Source: Chitinimonas prasina
GTDB lineage: Bacteria > Pseudomonadota > Gammaproteobacteria > Burkholderiales > Chitinimonadaceae
Length of the DNA stretch: 64,000 nucleotides
Assembly (NCBI RefSeq): GCF_030160395.1
Contig: NZ_BSOG01000002.1
Location: 449,280 to 513,279 of the forward strand
Direction: 5' to 3'
The notes under the pieces are model-generated. The model had not been told where the DNA came from. It did not search any database and saw nothing but the letters and a program-made list of their open reading frames with translations. Below are positions 39,179-47,002 of the stretch, one piece after another; the first letter of the stretch is position 1, and each line of letters opens with the position of its first letter. Position numbers and translations under genes: made by a program.

Positions 39179-40416
39179 GTCGCCCCCCGCAAGATATCCA
39201 CCGGATGCAGCCTGCCGGCTTTACGGGCGGGTAGCCAGGCCGCCAGCAGGCATGAAAGCAGGGCAAACCCTGCGGCAATCAGAAATTGCTCCCCACCCCA
39301 CCAGACTGGCAGATTGACCATGGCGGTCCCCCCTGGCGGACGTATCTGCACGCTGGCCATTAGTTGCATCAAGCCCGCCCCCACCGCGAGCCCCAGCACA
39401 CTGCCCAGTGTGCCCACAATCAAGCCCTCCAGCACAAAGATGTGGCGTATATCCCTGGCCTGAAAACCAACCGACTTCAGGATGGCGATGTCGCGGGTTT
39501 TCTCCATCACGATGGTGGAGAGCGTGTTGTAGATACCAAAGGAGGCCACTAGCAGGATGGCCGATACCACGCTGTACATGATGACATTACGGACAAACAG
39601 CACATTGAGGATATCCTCCGATGCCTCTGCCCAACTGACTGCCTTGTAGGTCCCCATGGCCTCTATACGGCTGGCCACAAGCAGTGCCTGGCTGGCATCC
39701 GCCAGCTTGATGATGAAGCGATTGACTCTGTCTGGCCGCCCCAGCAGCAGCTGCGCACGTTTGAGCAGTACATAGGTCTGGCTCTCGTCGTAACCAGCAT
39801 TGCCGGTGCGGAAAATCGCCACTACCGTCAGACTGCGATTGCTCCCACCACCGGCCACCAGATTGACGGTGCTACCCCGGCGCAGGCTGAATTTCTCGGC
39901 CAGTCCGGCACCGATGATGATGCCGCCGGGATTCGCCTCCAGGTCATCGAGCGAGCCCTCGACCAGTTTTTCTTCTATGCTCGACACCCCCCGCATGCGG
40001 GCCGGCACGATGCCAGATAGACTGATACCCTGCTCCTGCCCCGCAAACAGCAACACGGCCGACCCCACCAGCACCGGAGCCGCTTTCAACCCAGGCAGTG
40101 ACTCTATCTGCCCCAGCCTATAGCGCCAGCCACGTATGCCCCGCGTTTCGTTATTGGGCCGCAGTCCGGCAATTTCCACCAGATCATCAGGCCAGCGTAA
40201 GCGCGCGGGCTGCAAACGAGCCGTCCTGAATTCGTCCGAAACCGTGATATGAGGGCTGTTATCGATCAGGCGGGTAATGAAGTCCTTCTCCGACCCACGC
40301 ATCAAGGCCGATACCGCCAGGAAGAAAGCCACGCCCAGCACCACCCCCACCAGCGATACCGCCGTCTGCCGCTTCCGGCTGGTCAAATGGGTCCAGGCAA
40401 TATTGAGCGCGATCAT
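39175..40416 (-). CDS. FtsX/LolC-type ABC permease of a second exporter
   Basis: Permease of 413 aa. One N-terminal helix (QTAVSLVGVVLGVAFFLAVS) precedes a large periplasmic domain. Three helices form the C-terminal FtsX part, with the coupling segment MEKTRDIAILKSVGFQARDI. The periplasmic domain looks more like LolC/LolE or DevC than MacB. It overlaps both neighbouring genes by 4 bp, which implies tight co-translation. Substrate unknown; lipids or glycolipids would fit DevC-like pumps. Confidence 0.92.
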   Translation of the reverse strand: MIALNIAWTHLTSRKRQTAVSLVGVVLGVAFFLAVSALMRGSEKDFITRLIDNSPHITVSDEFRTARLQPARLRWPDDLVEIAGLRPNNETRGIRGWRYRLGQIESLPGLKAAPVLVGSAVLLFAGQEQGISLSGIVPARMRGVSSIEEKLVEGSLDDLEANPGGIIIGAGLAEKFSLRRGSTVNLVAGGGSNRSLTVVAIFRTGNAGYDESQTYVLLKRAQLLLGRPDRVNRFIIKLADASQALLVASRIEAMGTYKAVSWAEASEDILNVLFVRNVIMYSVVSAILLVASFGIYNTLSTIVMEKTRDIAILKSVGFQARDIRHIFVLEGLIVGTLGSVLGLAVGAGLMQLMASVQIRPPGGTAMVNLPVWWGGEQFLIAAGFALLSCLLAAWLPARKAGRLHPVDILRGAT

Positions 40417-41441
40417 GGCGCCGAGCCCGTTCTGGCCGGCCCAGCCTCGGCCTGGCGAATTCTTACCACCTGGCCCACCGCTAACTGCTCATCGGGCACG
40501 CTGACTATCAAGTCATCCGGCCCTATGCCACTACGTATCTCGACCTGGTCCCCCATACTCGCACCGGTCGTCACCCTCACCTGTGTCAGCCGCCCATCCT
40601 GCACCCGCCATACCAGGCCTTCGCGCAGGGCGCTACGGGGCAGCAGCAACGCCCGTTCACGGCGGGCAAGGATCACATTGGCATCGACCGTCATACCTAC
40701 CCTGAAGCGTTCGGGCTGATCGATGGCAATCCGCACCCGATAGCTGCGTGTCAACGGGTCGCCCTTGGGCGTAATACTGCTGACAACCCCATCAAATGTC
40801 TTGCCGGGCAATGCATCCGCCCCTAGCACTACCGGTTGGCCTTGTTGCACCCGGCCGATATCTTCTTCATCCACCTCGGCAACCACCCGCATGGGTGCGC
40901 AGCAGGCCAGATAGAGCAAAGCCTGGCCGGGCGAGACAACCTGCCCTACCTCCACATCGCGCTGGAGTATCTCGCCATCGGCCGGGGCCACCATTTGCAG
41001 AAAACGCCGCTGCGCCTGGCTACGCAGCAAGACTGCCTGGGCGGCTTTATTGGCGCTGGCGGCAGCATCACGCTCGGCGGCCGCCACAAAACCTTGCCGC
41101 CACAAAACCTCCGCTCGCTGCAGTTGCTGCCGGGCAAGTTCCGCCCTGGCGGCAAGCTCTGCAACGCCGCTGGCCAGATCATCATCCTGCAACTGTATAA
41201 GGATCTGCCCACGCCTCACAGCCTCGCCTTCCTGCACCAGGACTGCAGTCACCTGGCCCGCGCTGCGGGTAGTGATCGGTACTTGCACACCGGGCTCTAC
41301 CTGGCCACTGGCATAGATGGCCTCCACCGCCGTACCCTGTGCAGGCTTGCTAACCTGAACCAGCCTTGGTCGCCAGTACCACCCTAATCCCGCCACGATA
41401 GCTACCAGCAGTATCGCAATCCACCAGCCGTGTTTTCGCAC
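40413..41441 (-). CDS. Periplasmic adaptor of the second ABC exporter
   Basis: HlyD/RND-type membrane-fusion protein of 342 aa, first gene of this operon. It starts with a GTG (MRKHGWW) behind a GGGAGCGAG Shine-Dalgarno sequence. One N-terminal membrane helix (IAILLVAIVAGLGWYW) anchors it. The two lipoyl half-motifs are seen (GQVTAVLVQEGEAVRRGQ and MVAPADGEILQRDVEVGQ), with a short helical hairpin between. The beta-barrel part and a short C-terminal part with LIVSVPDEQLAVGQVV complete it. As with the other two exporters here, the outer-membrane partner must be encoded elsewhere. Confidence 0.92.
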   Translation of the reverse strand: MRKHGWWIAILLVAIVAGLGWYWRPRLVQVSKPAQGTAVEAIYASGQVEPGVQVPITTRSAGQVTAVLVQEGEAVRRGQILIQLQDDDLASGVAELAARAELARQQLQRAEVLWRQGFVAAAERDAAASANKAAQAVLLRSQAQRRFLQMVAPADGEILQRDVEVGQVVSPGQALLYLACCAPMRVVAEVDEEDIGRVQQGQPVVLGADALPGKTFDGVVSSITPKGDPLTRSYRVRIAIDQPERFRVGMTVDANVILARRERALLLPRSALREGLVWRVQDGRLTQVRVTTGASMGDQVEIRSGIGPDDLIVSVPDEQLAVGQVVRIRQAEAGPARTGSAP

Positions 41442-41463
41442 CGTATCTCGCTCCCTATTACCT

Positions 41464-41586
41464 GCTCAGAGCGGCTACCAAAACCCAGCGTAGCGTTTCT
41501 GGCTAGGCGTGCGAGCGCAGACAGTACGTGGGTACGGCAAGCTCGCACAACATCGTCAGAAGGGTTTTGGTAGCGGCTCTTAGAGC
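41464..41586. repeat. Nested long inverted repeat, possible MITE-like element
   Basis: Outer arms AGAGCGGCTACCAAAACCC (41468-41486) and its near-perfect complement (41562-41580, one mismatch), with GCTC/GAGC extending them. Inner arms GTGCGAGC (41509-41516) and GCTCGCAC (41541-41548). As RNA it would fold into one long hairpin. It has the size of a small non-autonomous repeat. Confidence 0.55.
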
Positions 41587-41806
41587 ATGCCAGCCTTGCC
41601 CTGCACTATGGTTTGCGCTGGATCAGACTTCCAGCTTTTGAGTCTGTCATGGACTTCGCCATCCCCTTCCTATCTGGTGCAGCAGGCAATCACTAAAGCG
41701 CAAGGCAGGATGGGTTTATGCAACGCACTCCAAGCCTAGCTTGCTTTCTGCCAGGAGAGATACCGATACTGCAGACTCAACGTAAGTTTCGAGACAGAAA
41801 CAGGAA

Positions 41807-41826
41807 AGCATTGCGTAAGCAATGCT
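41807..41826 (+). repeat. Hairpin with GTAA tetraloop in the GH3 leader
   Basis: AGCATTGC and GCAATGCT form a perfect 8-bp stem closed by a GNRA-type loop. It lies 39 bp before the GH3 start codon, probably inside the mRNA leader. No T-run follows. Confidence 0.55.
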
Positions 41827-41864
41827 ATCCACGTTGAAACTATCCACCCATGGAGAATAGACAG

Positions 41865-44800
41865 ATGCCCACATTCAAGGTCGCCACCACGGCAGCCTCG
41901 GCCGCGCTTTGCCTGCTATTGGGCGCATGCTCGGATGAATCCCCCACCGAGCCAGCCAGCAAGAAATCCCCAATCAGCCATAGATCCACCCAGCACAGCT
42001 ATGCGACCGCTGCCAGCAGTGGCCTGCCCACCTATGCCGATTGGCCGGCTATCCAGAGCGCCATTCCGATCAACCCAAGCATGGAAGCACGTATCAGCCA
42101 GATCATGGCCGGCATGAACCTGGCGCAGAAGATAGGCCAGATGACGCAGCCCGAAATCAAGAGCATCAGCCCCGAGGAGGTACGGCGTCATTACATAGGT
42201 TCGGTATTGAATGGGGGCGGCTCCTGGCCAGGCAACAACAAGCATGCCCAGGCTAGAGACTGGCTGGCCCTGGCCGATGCGTACCACGCTGCCGCCATGA
42301 GTACCGATATGGCCGTTCCCATACCCTTGCTGTGGGGGACAGACGCCGTGCATGGCCACAACAACGTCTACGGCGCCACCCTGTTTCCGCATAATATCGG
42401 CCTGGGTGCAGCCAACGACGCCGATCTGGTGCAACGCATCGGTACGGCCACGGCCCGCGCGGTCAGGGCGACCGGCATACACTGGGCCTTCGCACCGACA
42501 CTGGCCGTGGTGCGCGATGATCGCTGGGGCCGAACCTACGAAGGCTTCTCTGAAGACCCGGAAATCGTGGCCGCCTATGGCCGCAGCTATGTACTAGGGC
42601 TGCAGGGCAATCTGGGGGAGGCCAATGTACTGGCCACTGCCAAGCATTTCATCGGCGACGGCGGCACGGAAGCCGGTATCGACCAGGGGGTAAACCGCGC
42701 CAGCGAGGCAGAGCTGATCAATCTGCATGGGCAGGGCTATTACAGTGCCTTGGCCGCAGGAGTACAGACTGTCATGGTCAGCTTCAACAGCTGGGACAAG
42801 CCTCTCAACGGCGAGCCGGTAGGCAAGCTGCATGGCAGTCATGCCATGCTCAATGGTGTGCTCAAGACCCGCATGGGGTTTGATGGCCTGCTGGTATCGG
42901 ACTGGAACGGCATAGGCCAGATACCGGGCTGCAGCAATGCCAGTTGTCCGCAAGCCATCAATGCCGGTATCGACATCATCATGGTGCCCGATGAATGGCG
43001 CGCCTTCATCAGCAATACGATGGCGCAGGTACAGAATGGGCAGATCAGCCAGGCACGGATAGATGATGCTGTCAGGCGGATACTCCGGGTAAAACTGCGT
43101 GCCGGGCTATTCGACGGCAAGCGCCCATCGCAACGCCCGGAGGCCGGCAGCCAGGCAGCCCTGCAAGCGAGAGCCCTGGCGCGCGAGGCGGTACGCAAAT
43201 CCCTGGTATTGCTGAAAAACCAGCAGCAGTTGCTGCCCTTGGCGCGCAACAGCAGGGTGCTGGTGGTGGGCAAGAGCGCCAACAGCCTACAGAACCAGAC
43301 CGGTGGCTGGTCACTCAGTTGGCAGGGCACTGGCAACAGCAACGCCGATTTCCCCATAGGGGATACGGTATTGGCTGGTATCAAGCAGGCCCTGGGCGAG
43401 GCACAGGTGCGCTATAGCGAAACTGCCTCGGGCGTGAGCCTGGCCAATGTGGATGCGGTGATCGCGGTCATCGGCGAGACACCCTATGCCGAAGGCAGCG
43501 GCGACATTGGCCTGGCCGGCAATCTGAGCCATAGCCGGCGCTACCCGGAAGACCTGGCCGTACTCAATGCGGTAAGCGGCCGTGGTGTGCCGGTCGTGAC
43601 CGTTCTGCTCAGTGGGCGGCCCGCTCACGTCAACGATCTGCTGAACCGCTCCAGTGCCTTTATCTCCGGTTGGCTACCGGGTACCGAAGGCGCGGGCGTG
43701 GCCGATCTACTATTCCGTCGGTCAGACGGTGCCGTGGCTTACGATTTCAGTGGCCGGCTGTCATTCTCCTGGCCTGCCACCGCCTGCCAGACTGCGGTCA
43801 ACCGTGGCGATGGCGGCACGCCGCCGTTGTTTGCTTTCGGCTACGGCTTGAGCGTATCGCAGCCCGGCAACCTGGGGGCGCTGGATGAGCGCGGCAGCAA
43901 CCAGCTCTGCAATGGCAATACCCCACCTGAACTGCTGGTTTTCCGCCAGACCGACCAAGCACCGTTCGCCTTGCAGATCAGTACCGCAGCCAACGGTTGG
44001 GCCGGTGTGCCGGTAGGCAATGACCTCAATGCCAGCCTGGCCCTGCCCGCCAGCAACCCCTCGCTGCTACTCAGCACCACCCAGTTGAATGTGCAGCAGG
44101 ATGCCAAGCTGCTGACGTGGCGCGCTGCGGGCCAATTCTATGCTGCAAGCAGCCAGCCACAGGATCTGCGCACCTACCTGGATCAACAGGGTGCGCTGCT
44201 GTTCGATGTGCAGACCCTGCAGTTGCCCCGGGGAGCGGTCAAACTGGCCATAGACTGCGGTTATCCTTGCCGGGGCGAAGTCGATGTAACGGCGCTGTTC
44301 GAGCGCCTGCCGCTGGGAACACGCCAGACACTCAAGCTTCCCCTGTCCTGCTTTGCCGCCCGCGGCAGTGATTTCAGCCGTATCAACGTACCCTTCCTGG
44401 TCTATACCGATCAGCCCTTCAGCGCAGCCTTTGCCCATGTGCGCTGGCAAGCGGGTGCCGGTGCGGATGCCGACGCGGTACGCTGTGACCAATTGCAAGC
44501 GGGCGCAGCCAAGCCAGGACCTTATTACACGGTATTGGAGGGGGGCCAGTTTGCGGCCGGGCTTCAACCCAGTCTGTGGTCCAGCCAGGCCGGCGTAGTC
44601 GGCATGGCCGCAGCGGGTAATGGTGAGCTGGCACTGCGCTGGGCCCATCCAGCCCCCGGCAATGGCTTGTTCTATGTAACTGGCGGCCCCTTGGATCTGC
44701 AGGCATTTGACCACGGCAAACTGGAGTTTGAGCTGCTGGTAGAAAGCTGGGGTGGCAATACGCAGGGATTGGCCATCAAGCTGGAAAGTACAGGTCAAGG

Positions 44801-45002
44801 CTGCCACAGCAATGACTACCGGATAGGCCGGCCCCAGGCAGGTGTCTGGACACGCTTCTCCCTGCCGTTGACGGAGATAATGGCCAACCCCACACCCTGC
44901 TTCAGGCTGGGCCAGCTCAGCGCGCCATTTGATCTGCTGCCCGTATGGGGAGACCAGTCGGGTGTAGCGCTACGGCTACGCAAGATCGCTTTCAGGCAAT
45001 AG
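41865..45002 (+). CDS. GH3-family exo-beta-glucanase lipoprotein (ExoP-like)
   Basis: Glycoside hydrolase of family 3, about 1045 aa. It begins with a lipoprotein signal peptide with a lipobox (LLLGACSDE, Cys near residue 22), so it is membrane-anchored. The GH3 barrel shows LWGTDAVHGHNNVYGATLFP, APTLAVVRDDRWGRTYEGFS and the nucleophile Asp in GLLVSDWNG (near residue 345). The GH3 C-terminal domain follows and ends near FGYGLS. After it there are two further beta-rich regions; relatives such as ExoP have one, and the last about 180 residues look like an added galactose-binding or CBM-like sandwich. It probably attacks 1,3/1,4-beta-glucans. The ATG at 41865 has GGAG nine bases upstream; an ATG at 41850 lies in the leader. 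Confidence 0.94.
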   Translation: MPTFKVATTAASAALCLLLGACSDESPTEPASKKSPISHRSTQHSYATAASSGLPTYADWPAIQSAIPINPSMEARISQIMAGMNLAQKIGQMTQPEIKSISPEEVRRHYIGSVLNGGGSWPGNNKHAQARDWLALADAYHAAAMSTDMAVPIPLLWGTDAVHGHNNVYGATLFPHNIGLGAANDADLVQRIGTATARAVRATGIHWAFAPTLAVVRDDRWGRTYEGFSEDPEIVAAYGRSYVLGLQGNLGEANVLATAKHFIGDGGTEAGIDQGVNRASEAELINLHGQGYYSALAAGVQTVMVSFNSWDKPLNGEPVGKLHGSHAMLNGVLKTRMGFDGLLVSDWNGIGQIPGCSNASCPQAINAGIDIIMVPDEWRAFISNTMAQVQNGQISQARIDDAVRRILRVKLRAGLFDGKRPSQRPEAGSQAALQARALAREAVRKSLVLLKNQQQLLPLARNSRVLVVGKSANSLQNQTGGWSLSWQGTGNSNADFPIGDTVLAGIKQALGEAQVRYSETASGVSLANVDAVIAVIGETPYAEGSGDIGLAGNLSHSRRYPEDLAVLNAVSGRGVPVVTVLLSGRPAHVNDLLNRSSAFISGWLPGTEGAGVADLLFRRSDGAVAYDFSGRLSFSWPATACQTAVNRGDGGTPPLFAFGYGLSVSQPGNLGALDERGSNQLCNGNTPPELLVFRQTDQAPFALQISTAANGWAGVPVGNDLNASLALPASNPSLLLSTTQLNVQQDAKLLTWRAAGQFYAASSQPQDLRTYLDQQGALLFDVQTLQLPRGAVKLAIDCGYPCRGEVDVTALFERLPLGTRQTLKLPLSCFAARGSDFSRINVPFLVYTDQPFSAAFAHVRWQAGAGADADAVRCDQLQAGAAKPGPYYTVLEGGQFAAGLQPSLWSSQAGVVGMAAAGNGELALRWAHPAPGNGLFYVTGGPLDLQAFDHGKLEFELLVESWGGNTQGLAIKLESTGQGCHSNDYRIGRPQAGVWTRFSLPLTEIMANPTPCFRLGQLSAPFDLLPVWGDQSGVALRLRKIAFRQ

Positions 45003-45018
45003 CGCCGTCTGCTACCAA

Positions 45019-45049
45019 TGTGGGCAGCCAGTGCTTTGGCTCGCCCACA
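45019..45049. terminator. Hairpin between the GH3 and chemoreceptor genes
   Basis: TGTGGGC-AGCC / GGCT-C-GCCCACA stem with one bulged base, 16 bp after the GH3 stop. No T-run. A second short repeat (GCAGGC/GCCTGC, 45051-45080) and CCAGGTTCCTGG follow before the convergent chemoreceptor stop. Confidence 0.5.
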
Positions 45050-45098
45050 AGCAGGCGACTCGCGTAGCAAGCCAGCCTGCAATCCAGGTTCCTGGTTA

Positions 45099-46574
45099 CT
45101 ACGCCCTGATAAACTCGTCCAGACCCCGAACGGTGGTATCCAGCTTGCTGACAGCCTGGTCGATGGCCTCCGCCGAATGGCTGGCCGTCTGCATATCCAC
45201 CCGTAGCTCAGCAATATCGGTGGCGATGGTCTGGAACTGGCCCGACTGGCGTTCCTCATTTTTTGCCACTTCGCCGATCAGGCTGGCAACACGGCCCGCG
45301 CCGGAAATGATCTCGTCCAGACGATTCCCCGCCTCGGCGGCGCTGAGGTTGATTTCGCCCATGCGCTGGGTGCCTTCGCGCATGGCTTCCATGGCCTGAT
45401 TGGTGCCTGCCAGGATGGCGCCTATCTTTTCTTCTATTTCACGGGTTGCCGTACTGGTCCGCTCCGCCAGCTTGCGGACTTCATCCGCCACCACCGCAAA
45501 GCCCCGTCCCTGCTCGCCCGCACGGGCAGCCTCAATGGCCGCGTTCAGCGCCAGCAGATTGGTCTGATCGGCGATTTCCCGTATCACCTGCACAATGCCG
45601 CCTATTTCGTCGCTGCGCCGGCCCAGTTCCTCAATGCGTGCGGCCGAGTGGGTAACCACTTCAGATGCCTTGCCCAGGTTGCTGAGCGTGAGGTTCATGG
45701 CCCGCCCGCCCTCGCCGGCCAGCCGTCCCGCCTCTTGTGCCTCCCGCGCAGCCTGGCCTGACTGTTCGGCGCTCTTTACGGTCAAGGCCGCAATCTCATC
45801 CACGATTCGGGCCATCTCGGCGGCCTCGCCAGCCTGGTGACGCATGGTCTGGCTGATCGAAGCCGTACGCTCACTAATCTGCGCGGTCTGGCCCGAAGCC
45901 GTGCCGATGGCACCCGTTACCTGCGCCAGCAACTGCTGCATGGCAGCATTGCCCCGCTCTGCCTCCTGCCTGGCCTGCTCGGTTTTCTCGAAGCTCTTGA
46001 CCTTGCCGAACTCAAACACCATGGCCAGGGCGTAGATCACGATGGTCAGGCCGACCAGCGAACGAGTTTGCAGCTGAGGGTGTAGTTCGGCGCCCAGGGG
46101 GCTCTTGGGCAAGGCCCAACCATGCTTGTGCGCCACAAAGAACAGCACGATGGCGATCAGCGCACCTACGCTCCAGAACGTCGCACTTTTCTTGCCGCCG
46201 ATGAACATCGACGCCACCGGCACCAGCAGGAACCAAGGGGATGACGACGACTCTATCCCGCCGTTGACGTAACACATCCAGACCACCATGCCGAAGAACA
46301 CGGCAATCGCGTACTCCCGCACCAAGGGTAGCAAACCAGTGAGCTTGAGCAAAAAGCCTGCCGTCAACATCAGGAAGCCCGCCGTCACGATGCCCCAGCC
46401 CATGGCGCCATGCCCCAACTTGAAGTAGTTGAGGGCGAAAATAGGCACAAAAACAGCAGCGAGCAACGTGGCGCCAACAATATTGCGGGCACGGCTCAGG
46501 TCCAGCGGGCTTTGCCGGATAGATTCAGGAATGAACCAGTCAAGAACACTGCTGAAGGTCTGGCTGATGGACAT
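45099..46574 (-). CDS. Methyl-accepting chemotaxis protein with a multi-helix membrane sensor
   Basis: Chemoreceptor of 491 aa. The N-terminal 190 residues hold about six hydrophobic helices (for example [20 protein letters not shown]) and no large periplasmic ligand domain, so sensing is probably done in the membrane. The C-terminal coiled coil includes the conserved hairpin tip with [20 protein letters not shown] and [18 protein letters not shown], where CheA and CheW bind. There is no HAMP domain that I can see. The protein should feed the flagellar motor, whose genes lie at the ends of the window. A LacI-type palindrome lies in its promoter region. Confidence 0.94.
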   Translation of the reverse strand: MSISQTFSSVLDWFIPESIRQSPLDLSRARNIVGATLLAAVFVPIFALNYFKLGHGAMGWGIVTAGFLMLTAGFLLKLTGLLPLVREYAIAVFFGMVVWMCYVNGGIESSSSPWFLLVPVASMFIGGKKSATFWSVGALIAIVLFFVAHKHGWALPKSPLGAELHPQLQTRSLVGLTIVIYALAMVFEFGKVKSFEKTEQARQEAERGNAAMQQLLAQVTGAIGTASGQTAQISERTASISQTMRHQAGEAAEMARIVDEIAALTVKSAEQSGQAAREAQEAGRLAGEGGRAMNLTLSNLGKASEVVTHSAARIEELGRRSDEIGGIVQVIREIADQTNLLALNAAIEAARAGEQGRGFAVVADEVRKLAERTSTATREIEEKIGAILAGTNQAMEAMREGTQRMGEINLSAAEAGNRLDEIISGAGRVASLIGEVAKNEERQSGQFQTIATDIAELRVDMQTASHSAEAIDQAVSKLDTTVRGLDEFIRA

Positions 46575-46618
46575 CGGTGGTATCTCCTGGCGCTGACAAG
46601 CTTAGGTATGACTTAGGG

Positions 46619-46653
46619 GTATTCTACACAAGCAAGCGCTTGCACTAACCGCG
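46619..46653 (-). promoter_or_regulatory. Chemoreceptor promoter with a LacI-type palindrome
   Basis: On the minus strand, TTAGTG and TAGAAT are spaced by 16 bp as possible -35 and -10 boxes. The spacer contains the perfect 12-bp palindrome GCAAGCGCTTGC (46632-46643). This matches the half-site pattern of LacI/GalR-family operators. A repressor bound there would block the promoter. Confidence 0.45.
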
Positions 46654-46685
46654 ACTAAAGTATTTGCTCCACACCCGTTATAGCA

Positions 46686-46718
46686 GTCAAAAAAATAGCC
46701 CAACGTTGCGGTTGGGCC
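46686..46718 (-). terminator. Minus-strand intrinsic terminator
   Basis: Read on the minus strand: GCCCAAC / GTTGGGC stem, then TATTTTTTT. It is a strong terminator pointing left, yet no minus-strand protein gene lies to its right for more than 2 kb. It is the basis of the small-RNA candidate. Confidence 0.85.
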
Positions 46719-46800
46719 ATGAAAAATACAAAGGAGAATAGAGGAGAAACATCGAGCGAGCACTTGCGTACCCATTCGATATGTTGATTTTCTTATATTG
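46686..46800 (-). ncRNA. Candidate C/U-rich small RNA
   Basis: A leftward transcript ending at the terminator would carry an internal stem (ATATCGA / TCGATGT), then an unpaired C/U-rich stretch with TTTCTCCTC and TTCTCCTTT, then the terminator hairpin. The C/U tracts are complementary to Shine-Dalgarno sequences. This layout is like the anti-Shine-Dalgarno sibling small RNAs of Neisseria. The 5' end and the promoter are uncertain (a TTGACA lies at 46809-46814 on the minus strand with a poor spacer). No transcript evidence is available. Confidence 0.4.
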
Positions 46801-46972
46801 GTACATCTGTGTCAATTTTTAATTGTACAACTGTCTAATTTTTCCATCACAGCCCTTGCCTTGCTGGCCGGCCACATCATTTCCCCGCTACTACACGGTG
46901 GTACCGCTCGATCAGCGCAAGCTGCGTCCAACCTATCTGCGCCTGCTTGGGCTACCCATAGCCAGGGTATAA
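46801..46972 (+). other. Possible mobile-element end and gene remnant
   Basis: Two tandem similar units start GTACA-CTGT and end AATTTTT (46801-46820 and 46825-46843). They resemble the multiple terminal repeats of IS21-like elements, judged from memory only. Right after, a short open frame (46823-46972) ends in a protein-like stretch (YYTVVPLDQRKLRPTYLRLL at 46889-46948) that I cannot identify. It may be the tail of a gene cut off by an insertion. Function: none expected. Confidence 0.3.
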
Positions 46973-46973
46973 T
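46968..46973 (+). promoter_or_regulatory. -10 box of the gene at 47003
   Basis: A consensus TATAAT, about 30 bp before the ATG, with TTGGGC 15 bp upstream as a weak -35. It places the transcription start near 46980. Confidence 0.6.
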
Positions 46974-47002
46974 CCCGCTTTTAGCCCCACGACCGACTCC
47001 CC

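Larger units (their letters stand above)
41442..41864. other. Gap between the second exporter and the GH3 gene
   Basis: 423 bp between divergent genes. It holds a nested inverted repeat of about 120 bp (41464-41586) and, nearer the GH3 gene, a small perfect hairpin (AGCATTGC-GTAA-GCAATGCT, 41807-41826). The rest carries promoters that I could not place with confidence. No gene is seen. Confidence 0.5.
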
